From: Todiramphus chloris collaris
Taxonomy: Eukaryota > Chordata > Aves > Coraciiformes > Alcedinidae
Assembly: GCA_025345505.1 (NCBI GenBank)
Contig: JANVCC010000018.1
Location: forward strand, 56,377,656 to 56,441,655
DNA: 64,000 bases
Reading direction: 5' to 3'
Part shown: positions 1 through 12,200 of the stretch, piece by piece
Layout: each line of letters opens with the position of its first letter
Numbering within the stretch: position 1 is the first letter of the stretch
Program-made: the position numbers and the translations under genes
Notes under the pieces: generated by a model
What the model saw: only the letters and a program-made list of their open reading frames with translations
Told to the model about the DNA's origin: nothing
The model's database searches: none

Positions 1-3000
1 GGACTGGAATGTCCTAAAACAACAGTGACATACTCAGCAATGTGGAAGAATATGGCTCGTATTTTAGAGTCTTAAGGAAACCTTCATTATGTTTTTGTAC
101 AAATTAATTTATTTTTTGTTTTGCATCTTAAAATCTGCATTTGTTTTTCCTTCCTCCAGCTCAAAAAGGATATAGTAGGAAAAGAAAAAATAACATGAAG
201 AACAGCCTGTGTGGTCAGAGAAATAGGGAACAGTCTGAAGCAAGCTGGTGTTAGTCAACCTGAAAAAGTGACATAGCTAGGAATGATTGGAAATCTGTAA
301 CCTTGTGAACGGTATGCAGAAGATGAATAAGGACTGTTTATTTGTTCACCCTTGAAATCATATTAACTAGGATGCAGTGAAATTAATCAAATACAAGGTA
401 CAAGAAAGGATGCACTACTTTTATGTAGCACCATGGTACTGTGGGATTCATTGGCACAGGACTGGTGTGGAGGTCATGAAAGGGCTTGGCAGTTTGGATG
501 CTGCTCCTCTACCCTGAGAAATCCATGATTTTTAGAAGCCAAGGAGGCTAATCAGGGGAAAGGTTTAGCTATTTACACGACACCTAAGAGTTTGATAAGA
601 CAGATTAAAGAGTAAAATGGACTTTTGGTCCAAGTATGCAATTGCCTCTGTTCTCTCAGGCTGCTGAGTTTGTTTACGTGGTGTGGTCAGTCCTTTGGCC
701 CATTCCTGCTGGTGTTACCAGACATCAGCCTCGCTGGTGGCTTGGCTCAGGAGCTGTCAGGCAGGTTCAGCCGTTGCTGCCAGCACTGCGAAACCTTGCA
801 CTGATTTTGGCTGGCAGCAGGTTAGTCTGTGACATTGGTGGTGATGGCATTGTCTTGCAGTGGCACGTTGGACGTCACTGTGAACAGCCCAGGATTCTCT
901 TGTTGCTTCTTGACCTGTTGTGTCTCTGTTCACAACTATTTACACAGCTGCAGAGGTGTAATTCTCCCATCGTGCTCCAAGCTCTTCTGGATGATAAACT
1001 GACCTCTTTGTCATACTCCTTCAACAGTTGCTTTCCGCATTATTCCTGGGTAACTCATTTTTGTAAGGTTTCCAATGACATTGCAATGCAAAATATGAGC
1101 AGTCTGCCAAGAAACTGAGTTAGGTATAAATATATCAATAAGGGCAGAAAAATTTCTGTTGTAGACCCAGCTGTATTTTCTTGCCCGTTCTCACTTGACA
1201 TTCTTCTTCTCACTGCTTATTAATTTTACTATTTATACATAATTCTTCTTTTCCTGAAATCACAGAGAAGTTCAGTCCACCCACTCTGCCCTTTTCCTAA
1301 AAATGCAGTGTGATCAGATTTGCATTAACACCTCATCCGTTCGCGTGGTTGTACAATCCCATCTTTGATACACGTACAGTACAGGAGAACTTGGGAGGCA
1401 GAACCGTGAGTCACTTCATCAAGCAAATGTCCAAGTTCAAAAAGTAGCCAGTGTCATTTATTTTAAAGCCTATGGAGAGGTGCAGCTTTTCCATAGAGTT
1501 CTGTCTGAAAGAAATGTGGCTCCATCATATCTGCATGTGCTCAAGGTGCTTTTGGGATGACTGCATGAGCTAGCTGCCTTCAGATCATGTCAGAAAACAT
1601 TTGGCTTCCTGAAGGAGAAATGAGATAGGGTAAGGGGACTGGAGAAATAGTATAGTGCAGTGTTTTGCTGGCTCTGCCAGGCCTTCCACCTGCTCAACCA
1701 TAACCATTCATGTAGACCATAATTTGTGACCTTAGCCATGCGACGTGAAAAGTAAGTGAGCTTAGCAGTACCTGTCAGATTTTATGGATTCATTGGAATT
1801 TTTTGCTTTGAAGGTCGGAATTTTTTAATGTATGATTTTAAATCTTCATGCACACAATTGAAAACACAGACTAGTTGAGACTTTGTACTGTTCAAAGTGA
1901 TACGATGTTTAGGGCTCTTGTGAGTCTCTGCTGACTGAAGGAGACAGTCTCTGACCGTGTAGCCTCTGGAAGATGCTGAGGCAGCTCCCAGCATTAATCT
2001 GGCCATGGAAACGGGCCGGCAGAAGGGTGAGGTGCAGCGTGCTTCTGTGTACCTTACAGTGGGGCAGGTGAGTCCTTGCCCCTTTTTTACTGTCTACCTC
2101 CTGCTCTCTGGAAATAACAAAGGTTGCAGCAACAGCTGAATGCAAACTAGAAGCCCTGCGCTGCCGTTCCCCGTCCTTTCCTCCCTGATCTCCTTCCAGA
2201 GCTGCCCGCTTGGACTGTGGGAACAGTCCCCCCAGCAGGACAGCATCTCCCAGCTCTTGGTCCCAGCTGCTGGTTTTCTTGGACAGGCTGCAGTGGGCAG
2301 CAGGACCTTGCCAAGGAGCTGGAGGAGAGCGGGACAGCCATGCATGGCCTCTCCGCGCCCCGGCCCCGCTCCTGGAGCTGGGGCTGCGCGCCATCCTCGC
2401 CTCCCCCAGGTATGCGGGTCTGGGCTCCAGGCATGGAGGGTGAGCCCCGTGGGGCTGGGGCCGGCTGGGCAGCGGGCATCCTCCCCATCCTCGGCTGCGC
2501 TCACCCTCTGCTCTGGTGAGGACTGGGAATAGCTGCTCTGCTCGGGCTGCTGAGAGCTCGGCTGTGCCTTTTGGGTCCCTCGAGGGTTTCTGCAAGCGCG
2601 GTGAGTTTTGTGTGCTGGGGCTGTTGGAAAATGTCTTCTGAACGAGCTTTATGCCTTCAGCTGCTTGACTGCGTGCTGCGTGCGTGAGTGTTTTGCAAGA
2701 CTCCTGGTATCCTTTTACCTTCAGAGTTTAAAACAGTATTTTATGATGTACTGGTGGTGAAGTGGTGATTAACCGGCATTCGCTGTGGTCACACTGATGG
2801 AGTATCAATGTGTATATTTGTCTGCTGGTTTCTACCTCAGCCTTGATAGCAGCTTATCACACAAAGTACTTGTATCCAACAGCTGAATTGTGTAGGAATC
2901 ATGGAGAAAAACATGGGAGCGGTGCTGTATTGATAGGCTATCATGTATTCCATACTCTTGCAGAGTTCCTGAATGATTACTAAACCTGCTGTACTTGATG

Positions 3001-3172
3001 AAGTTTTTCTTGCCTTGCAATGCAATTTTAAGGCCTAATAGGTATTTTTGATGTCTTCTTGTTCCTGTTCACAGCTGCAATCTGTGCATCCTGTAGATCT
3101 CTTTCAAAACGTGTTGACAGGCAAACATCTTGAAAGCCAATTACGTGAATTACATTCTTTTTTTCTCTTTAG
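1..3172 (+). other. NCOA7: Intron of NCOA7 (5' border outside window)
   Basis: No exon matching the N-terminal part of NCOA7 was found here. The stretch is AT-rich except for a GC-rich patch at about 2140-2620 (see findings). The 160-codon open frame at 636-1118 has no recognisable similarity and is most likely chance. Confidence 0.6.
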
Positions 3173-3252
3173 ATGACAATCAAAACAAAACCAATGAAAA
3201 GAAAGAGAAAAAAATGGTTTCTCAGAAACCCCACGGTACCATAGAATATACT
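3173..3252 (+). CDS. NCOA7: NCOA7 coding exon (first in window)
   Basis: The acceptor is TTTTTTTCTCTTTAG and the donor is ACT|GTAAGT. The exon starts with two bases of a split Asp codon and encodes [20 protein letters not shown] followed by GTIEYT, a lysine-rich stretch just before LysM. Human NCOA7 has DDNQNKTHDKKEKKMVVQKP here. Confidence 0.95.
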
Positions 3253-6200
3253 GTAAGTATTGTTGTGTGTTTTGTTCATGTCTGCTTTTTAAAGGTGGAA
3301 CTGTTGAGGTTGAGAGGGAGCCAGTAGCACAAAACTAAAGGCACTAAGTGAATACTGGCTGCAGTTTGTACCTAGTGAGATAGGGCTTGCCCTAAATGGC
3401 ATTGTGTGGGGAGAGCTAGGCTCACATCCTGAACCACTGTTAATCCAGGTCATCTCCTGCTTCTCACAGCTCCCAGTTCTATTTTCACTTCTGCACCACG
3501 GCTTCTCAGCAGTGTCATCGTTTTGTTATTCTGAAAAGTACTAACATTCCATGGTGTTGCTTAGGTCACCAAGTGTTTGACCTGTACTTGGTCCTGAGAT
3601 GATGTGAGACTTCTTTCTCTAAGCCAGAGCAGGGTGGCAGCATGCTGCTGTGGTGGCTCAGAGGACTGGCTCTGCCCAGAGAGTCGTTGTGTGAGCTGGC
3701 CAGCTTTGGCCCCTGAACAGGGGCTGCACTGTTCTCTCCATCATGCAGAGTGACTGTGGAAGGCAAGTGTCCCAGCTGGGAACAGCACAAGTGCCTGAGG
3801 TGCTGTGACTGTTGAAGGTGTAATGAACTTTACAGTGTGTGTCTTTTCCGCACTTGCCAGACCGCTTCTAAATAGAAGATGCTGCTTTGAAGTTTTGTGA
3901 GGAGAGGGACACCTCTCATTTTATCTGCTGGGTAGTATGAGAGAATATTTGTTTTCTTTTTATTGATAGTGGCTTATCATGTAACGTGTTAGGCAGAGGG
4001 TGTGTTGAGATCATCAAATCTACTCCCTGCAAAGAGTCTGTTAGGTGTTTTTAATTCAGCTGATGCTCTCAATGTGTTCACTTATGGTATCTTAAACTTC
4101 AACTCTTTCTTCAGGCTGGAAATCAGGACACCATAAACAGCATAGCATTAAAGTTTAACATCACCCCAAACAAGCTCGTGGAGCTCAATAAGCTTTTCAC
4201 GCAGACGATTGTGCCAGGCCAGGTAAATCTTTTATGGTTTTTTTTAATGCTCGAAACCTGATTATTTGCTATGTATTTAAAAGCTTTTTACTATCTTCAC
4301 ATATCTTTTAGGTACTTGGAATACAAGGATAATGGACAGTAATTTAAATCATTCAAAAGGCAACTCACTAGATCCTTACCTGGAGTTGAGGGAAGAGCTT
4401 TGTAATTGCCATATCTGACTTTTGTTATTTATTTGCTGTCACTAAGGCTTAAGGGTGACTCTAAAACTCAACAGGGTAATGTAGCTGTTGCAAGGGAGTT
4501 GAATTCTTGGGAAACCTAGATAAATGCTGTATATAATACATTAACAAATTAGAGAGTTAGATACAGTAATTGAACTGGCTCTTTGCCATTATGTTGGGGG
4601 TGACTCAGTCTCCTGTAAGATGAGAAATACAGGGAGATAGACTGGCGTTGGGAGAGTCAAATAATGGAAATGCAAATATGAAGGCTAGCACCTGGTTCAT
4701 GAAGAGCAGATCTCTGCTTCTGCTTTACAGACAAGAGGAGATTGAAGTGTCCTGATTTGCAGATGGTGAAACTGAGGCACAAGTAGGTGGCATTGCCTAA
4801 GAATACCCAGCAGACAAAAGCTGGGATAAGGAAAATAGTTTTCTTTTTCTGTGAATGTCTTTTAACTTTAGAAGTATCTTCCTTTGCTCTGACACTTGCA
4901 ACAAATGCCTCTGTGTTTTTATTTGAGGTGAAGGTCCAAAGCTGTACTGCAACTTTTGTACTGCTGTACTAGAGGTCTGGGATATTTAATGTGACGGAAT
5001 GTGAAAATTCAAAGTATTATATTTTTATATACAATTGTATTAGTGTAAGGGTTGGTGTTCTTTCTTTTAAGTGTAATATATGATGCTAAAACTCTCATTC
5101 ATACAAAGAATAATTTCTTATATTTGGAGATGCAAGTATACTTTTTGCAAACAGACAACCTATGGTGGTTATAAACTTCTAGCACTAAAAATCCCACATC
5201 TCTGGCAATGGCCTTCTCTTTGGACCAGAGTTTGCAGTTACAAATCAATGACTATTAACAGTCATTTTGCAGGTCCTTGTTCTGCACTTGTAATAGTTGC
5301 AAGACAACCTGGGATTGTAAAACTGGGGGGGAGTGGGAGTGGGACAGAAGGTTCTTATTTTGTATAAAATATTTTATTTTCTTGCCTGTGCTGCAAAACA
5401 AAATATAGAGCTAGATCCTGTAATTGCTTAGAGCTACATGTGCCCCACCTGTGAAGGAGGATTCTAGAATAAGCAGTCGGTGCTTATCAGGAGTGCATTG
5501 ATCAATACTGCATTGTCATTCTAGTAGAACATAGTATTTACAGCAGCAAGTAACTTTTTAAAGCCCGTGTCTTCCTGTTTTGATATATTTTTGTGTATTT
5601 AGATTCTTTTTGTGCCAGAAACAAGCGCTGCGAGGCTGTCTTCTTTCAGTCCTGGTGCTCCCGTTTCTCCTTCATCCTCTGATGCTGAATATGATAAACT
5701 ACCTGTAAGTCAAATATTGGTCTTAAATTCACAAAATAATTTCTGATTCAAAAGCTGAGATTCAGAGCTGTGTAAATAGCAGGTTTTTGAGGATGGAGAC
5801 CAAACCTTGTGGGTAATGTATTAAGTAACATTAATTTTAATTTGCTGTGCTACAAAATTTGCCATTTCTTCAAAATATTCCATATTAAGGGAATTCTGTC
5901 TGAGCATAGAAACCTAGTACAAGTTCAGTTGGGTCCAGGGTCCATCAAAGCAATTGAAAATGGCGTAGTGTATAGTTTTTAAAGAATATAAAGTTAAGTA
6001 TGAAGAATTATTCAATGCTTCACCTTGGAGATTTCTACGCTGCCCTGCAGTCCAGAGCCTTGAATCCTTCATTGTGATCCTTGAGCATGGTGGCTGTTAG
6101 TTTAGCCTGACCAGTAAGTTTCTTTCTAGTTAAGCACATTATGGTGGTACCCACATATAGACTTGTCTTACATACAAAAGGCTGCTGGATTTAACATTTG

Positions 6201-9200
6201 AATTAAACCGAAAGGCCTTGGCACAACTGATCTTTCATTTCCCTTAGACAAGTGATCGGCCGATAATTTTAGGTAGCAGTTTTAGGGAGTTTTCTAGGAG
6301 TCCACCTGCTGATGTGAAAGCAATCAGACAGTTCAAATCTATAACAAGTGAAAAGTGGAGAGAAGCCTGGAGCGAGTAACTGTGTTTAACCTTAGTCTTA
6401 CAGCACCGTGCCACCTGCAAGGGGAATCACACCAGTGCACTGTGTGCAGAGGTCTTCGGTGTAGTGAGGTGGCAGGACTGGTGCTCCCTTATTGCAAATA
6501 CCTCCTTGAAATTCAGCGAGCTGACTTGACTTGGCATGTTTAGATTTCTTGCCTGCTATTTGTATGGAGGTTTTTCATAACATTATGAGGTTTTTCTTCC
6601 ATACATAATTCTGTGGGCATTGTACATAGGTACATACGTGACTACCACTTTTCTTCCCTAAACAAAAGGAAAATGGTTGAACTTGGCCTTTGAGTTGCCC
6701 AAAATCTGAAAGTATATCATTCTGGTCCTGTTGCTCTGCACTGAACTTCTTCTTTCTTAAGGATGCTGATTTGGCAAGAAAGGCCTTCAAACCAGTTGAA
6801 AGAGTCCTGTCCTCTACTTCAGAAGAGGATGAACCTGTGGTTGTCAAATTTTTAAAAATGAATTGTCGCTACTTCACAGATGGTAAGGTAGGTGGAACCT
6901 GGCTTTTGGGCATTGATTGAGATTCTTTAAAAAGCAAAATCTGTTTGGATAAGAGTTTAATATTGTCAGGGGTCAAACGTGCTACATGTTTGTAAAGAAT
7001 GTAAATGTTATGGTGGCTTTATCACTGCTGTGTTTATTGGTGGTAGTGATACGCTGTATCATTTTGTTGTGTTCATCTGTTTAACCTGTTATGATAATTG
7101 CTTTATGAAAGAATAGCTTTTCTACCATCTTCATTCCCTCCTTGTGTCTTACCAGAATTACCTCTTTACTAGTGTATTGCTAGATGCACAGAGAAAACAG
7201 CATTTTAGAGTTACCACGTGCCAAAATGAGTGTCCAGTTCCATCAAATTCTGCAACAGCTTTATAAAACAAGCACATGCCTATCTATTTTGTTTATGACT
7301 TCAAGATAAATTTAAATGATTTCCAGAGCAGTGTTTCAAAATATGTCCATGTTGCTTCTGCATTTGCTAATGAATGTCATGCAAGCCCTAATAAAAAGAT
7401 AAATACTCCATGATACAACCTTTACTTTTTCTTGCAAGCGTTCTTTTAACATGCATGTTCCCACTGGGACTGCAATCCTGAATTTTACAGCAGCCGTTTT
7501 AGAAGTGAAAGCACAAGGCTTGGGCAGTATTTAACCCTCATTTCTTCTCAAGGCTGCAAGATACTGTCTTCTTGAACTGTCTATCTACTCTTGTTGATTC
7601 TGGGTTTAGTTAGATGTCTGCATGTTTGGATTTTCAAGTTCTCTGGAATTTATAACACTGGAGATGGTAACCATTGTAGTTTCAACATATGTCCTGGGTT
7701 CGGCTGGGATTTTCTTCCTATTAGCTGGTGCAGTGCTGTCTTTTGGAATTAGTATGAGAATAATGTTGATAACACACCGATGTTATAGCCATTGCTAAGT
7801 AGCACTTATCCTAAGCCAAGGATTTTCAGTTTCCCATATTCTGCCAGTGAAGTGGTGCCCAAGAAGCTGTGAGGGAATATGGCCAGGACAGCTGACCTGA
7901 ACTAGCCGAAGGAATGTTCCGTACCATAGAGCATCATGCTCAGTATCTAAACTGGGAGGAGTTGGCCAGGAAGGGCCGATGGCTTCTTGGGCATCGGTCA
8001 GTGAGTGGTGAGGAATCGCACTGTGCATCACTTGTCTTTTCTTGGGTTTTATTTCTCTCTCTGTTTTCATTATATTCATTTTCATTATTATACTTCATTT
8101 TAGTTATCAAACTGTTCCTCCCTCAACCCACAAGTTTTATTTTTTTTGCTTCCAGTTCTCCTTCCTATCCCTCTGTGCGGTAGGGGCTGCACGGTGCTTA
8201 TTTGTGAGCTGAGGTTAAACCACAACAACATATTTTCCCTTAATCCTGACTTTTGTAAGATGGATGTGTTTACTTTTACAGCTTTTTACTTCTTTTCGCA
8301 TTGAGTGGGTGTAGAACGTATTTAGCCACTCCGCAATTTTTCAGTCTGCTATTTTGTAGAAAGTAGTGGAGGACTATTTGATGTCTCACATGTAATTTGG
8401 GGCAATGCTGTCACTTTGTTATGTGATGTTTGCTAGATGCAGGGGATACAGTTTGCCAGTTGTATGGCTGCAGGACTGAAAAAGTAATTTGTGGTCAGAA
8501 CAATCAAAAGCGGGACAGCTTCTTTGCCAGTGTAGCTAAAATCCCCTGTTGCCTTGCTTCCAGCAGTGGCTGGGTAGAACGTACGGCCTACTGATGTATT
8601 GCTTTTCCTGCTAACTAGAGTTACATACTTCTGGGAGAAGCCTCCACACTTGATTTTGATTCTTTCATGCAGACACGAGCCAGGCATGTGTACGTGAGTC
8701 ATACAGGAGAAGCAAGTGGGAAATAGGTACAGACATTGCTTTTCAAAGGAGCAGGCACGTGTATACTCACTTGCCAGTGCTGAGCCATCAGCTTGGCGTC
8801 TCCTTGGTCTAAAAATGAACAAACCAAGCTTGCAGTCCTTTACCTGATATTTGTTGGCTGTCATTGGCTTGCCTTGCAGATAACCTTGGATAATTAGTAG
8901 TATCTACAGTGTAGGTCTTTCCTGATGATCTGTGGCTCCTATTTGTCATGTGTCACCCACAGCTTTTGAATTGGTCTGGTGAGTTTTGTAGTTCATCTGG
9001 AAGAGAGCGTGCGGGAGCAAGATATTAGAAGTCTCATTTGTAAACCTTGAAAAATGGTCAGTTGCCATGAGTTGGATGCTGAATAATGGCTGATGCAGCC
9101 TCTTACGGAATCCTTGGCTAGAGCACGTTTTGAAGAATTAAATGTGTCTTCTAGAGCTGTGCAAACTATGCTTGAATTGGTGATAGAAGCTGCTTCTAAA

Positions 9201-12200
9201 TGAGGGGGAAGCTGATTCATACCAGGTCCCTATATAGAGAAGCTTTTTGCATGGGAGAGTAGATTGGGATACCTATAATGTACCTTGGCACAGTAAGCTT
9301 GACATTTCCATAAGTAAGACTGCCTTCAGGCATGCTGCTTGCATATAAATTCATGTATCAGATGAGGGTAGCTGCATCTAGAATAAAACAGTACTGTTTG
9401 GGGTGTTTTCAAAAAACATTTAAAAAAAAATCCACTAGTGTATTTAGTCTGAGGTTGATTGACAATCTGCAGTTCTAGCTTGTAGCAGCCAGCACTGAAA
9501 GTTGAATAGTTTGGATGTTTGTCCTTATCAGCCAGGAACTCATGTGTTAATAAGCAATTTTTTTCCTTTGCCCTCCTTAAAATGTCTGATTTCATGCAAT
9601 TGCAAACCAAAATGTTTTGTTAGCAAACATTGCATGACAGGGTAGAAAGAGGCAGGAGAGAGGTCTTTCTTTTTAGGATAGTAGCCTAAAATCCACTAAT
9701 GATAAATGAATTACATATGATGTGCTAATTCTTCCTTCTGCTGTTTTAGGGTGTAGTTGGAGGAGTCATGATAGTAACTCCAAACAATATCATGTTTGAC
9801 CCACATAAGTCTGATCCTCTGGTAATTGAGAATGGCTGTGAAGAATATGGACTTATCTGCCCCATGGAAGAGGTTGTCTCAATAGCTCTCTACAATGACA
9901 TCTCTCACATGAAGATTAAAGACGCTTTGCCATCGTAAGGAGTGTTCTTCCCTGAACTTATGTTTACAGATTTTCAGTAAGGGTCATGGAAAAGGAGGGG
10001 AGGGAAATGGAGGGGAAGAGTTTTAATGCAGCAGAATAAAACAAATCAGGGGAGGAAAGTGCCAGGAAAGGAGTGATTCACTTGTGTTATTCTTGCGCTT
10101 TCTTTTTAGAACACTTTAGTGTCAGTAAAGAGAAATGGGTCATGAATATGAGAACCAAAGTGCAAAGGAGACCAGTAAAAAATCAGAAACAAAAAAAAAA
10201 GCATTGGTGGTGTGCCATGGTTGGGATCCTGCACTAACCCATCTCTAGGGTTATTTCAATGGAAGTGAAGAGGGTTAGATTTGAACTGGTTTTTGTGGTG
10301 TTTGTTTTTTTGGGGTTTTTTTAGTAGGAGAGGAGTATTTAAAGCTTTTGAATATAACAGCACCTTAACTTCTATCTTCAGGACTTAGAGAAGTACGAGT
10401 CCATGAAAGCTATTGTTTATAATACATAATAGACTTTCTGGGGTGGACTACTTTCATTTATATGTAGTCTGGGTACTGCTTATATATGTGTTATAAGAGG
10501 AGTTTTGTCCTTGTGGTCAACACCTCTTTGATCAGTGAAATTCATCTACTTCCCTCCACTTTCTCATTTCAAGAAAAAATTTCTAGATACTTACTACACT
10601 CATTACTGGAGTGTTTAGTAACTGTGAAGTGATGAGAATCTTGTATTCTCATTTACCTCAGACTTTTTAGCAGTAATGAAGAGCTTAAGTTGTATGCTAT
10701 TAAGTTTTTAAGAATTTTCCATTTTGGAATGTTTTATGATTGTCCCTCTTTAAAAAAAAGTATCTTTGGGGAAGTCTGCATTCAAACAGTACATTTGAGT
10801 AATGTAGAAAAATAAAAGGAAAAAACCCTAACTCTGTTGCCCGTTACTGGTTTGCATAAAACATGTTCGAGCTTTCTTCTCAAAAATACCTTTGTACTGA
10901 CTAGAGAAGCATGGATGGTTGTAGAGGTTGACTCATTGTCAGTCATGGGAAATAACGTTAATATGGTATGAATGAAATTCCATCAGCTAAATACATGCCC
11001 TGTTGACTGAATCATCTGGTGGCTTCAGATAGCATGACATATCATGTTGACTGAAATTCTGACGACTTGCCCATTGTAACTACATGTGTCCCATTTCTGC
11101 ATCCATGTGGCATATTTTGCCAAGCAGTTTACTAATTTTATTTCAGTATTATCCTTTCCACATTTTTTTTTTTCTCCATTTCCTTTGAAGTCATTTGTTT
11201 CCACTGATGTATGTTTATTTTGGAGAAAGCAATTTTTTGTTGAGTTTTATTGCTTACGTTAATTTGGTGTATCATTTAGTTTTTCTTTTCCGTTTTGTTT
11301 CTGTTTCCATTTTGCTTTTAACATCCTGTGTACATCCATCATTTTCCCTGACAGTGACATACCAAAGGATCTTTGTCCTCTGTACAGGCCAGGAGAATGG
11401 GAAGACCTGTCCTCTGAGAAAGATATCAATCCTTTCAGCAAATTCAAATCCCTCAGCAAGGAAAAGAGGCAGCAGAATGGGGATCCATCCATTGCTCTGG
11501 GTGCCAAACAGATAAAGCCTTCAGATGAGGAAAAGTCTGCTGATTGTAAAGTTGTTCAGTCATCTGAGAGTACAGGCTCAATCAAATCAAAGTCACTGGA
11601 GTTTCCCAACAACATCACTGCCACTGAACATTTGGAAAAGTTTGCTGTGGATCCATGTGCCAAGGAGCCTTCTGGGGAAAAAAATGCTTCAGATATCAAA
11701 ACCAAAGAAAAATCCCTTTTGGAAGAAGGAGAGGATGACTTCATTGATCTAGAAAAGACGTCATCTCGTGTGGATAGAGGGTTGGACAGGAAAATCTCAG
11801 TAATGGAAGGCTTGCTGGCTGACCCCAGGGAGTTGGGGAGAACGAAGCAGCAGGTAACCAAACCCACTACAGAAGTCCAGGAGCACTTGACAGTTGATTC
11901 CTTGGAAAAAAAGGACAGTGTTGAACCTAAAGCTGACTTAGACTTAGAGCTGTGTGAAAAGCAAGATGTTATTCCAGAAGTAAACAAATGTGTCAGTTCC
12001 CCGACAGGTAAGGTGGAGACTGCATTGGACACTAAGAAAGAGCTAGAGAAAGATAAACTTATTGAATTTTACCTCAATAAAGATGGGAATGGGTCTCAGT
12101 CATCAGAAGACTTACACAAGGCTGAAATCCAGAAAGGTGAAAACAATAAAGCAGTTGGCATAGACCTTACACTTAGCTGTTCAAAGTCCCAAGCTAATGA

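Noticed and set aside
636-1118. 160-codon open frame in the first intron segment
   Set aside because: No recognisable domain, poor start context, ordinary AT-rich intron around it. Chance frame.
1909-2595. 228-codon minus frame and other frames over the GC-rich patch
   Set aside because: Several long overlapping frames on both strands are expected where stops are rare; none shows a domain. The patch itself is kept as a finding.
8433-8864. 143-codon minus-strand frame in an NCOA7 intron
   Set aside because: No similarity seen; composition is intron-like.
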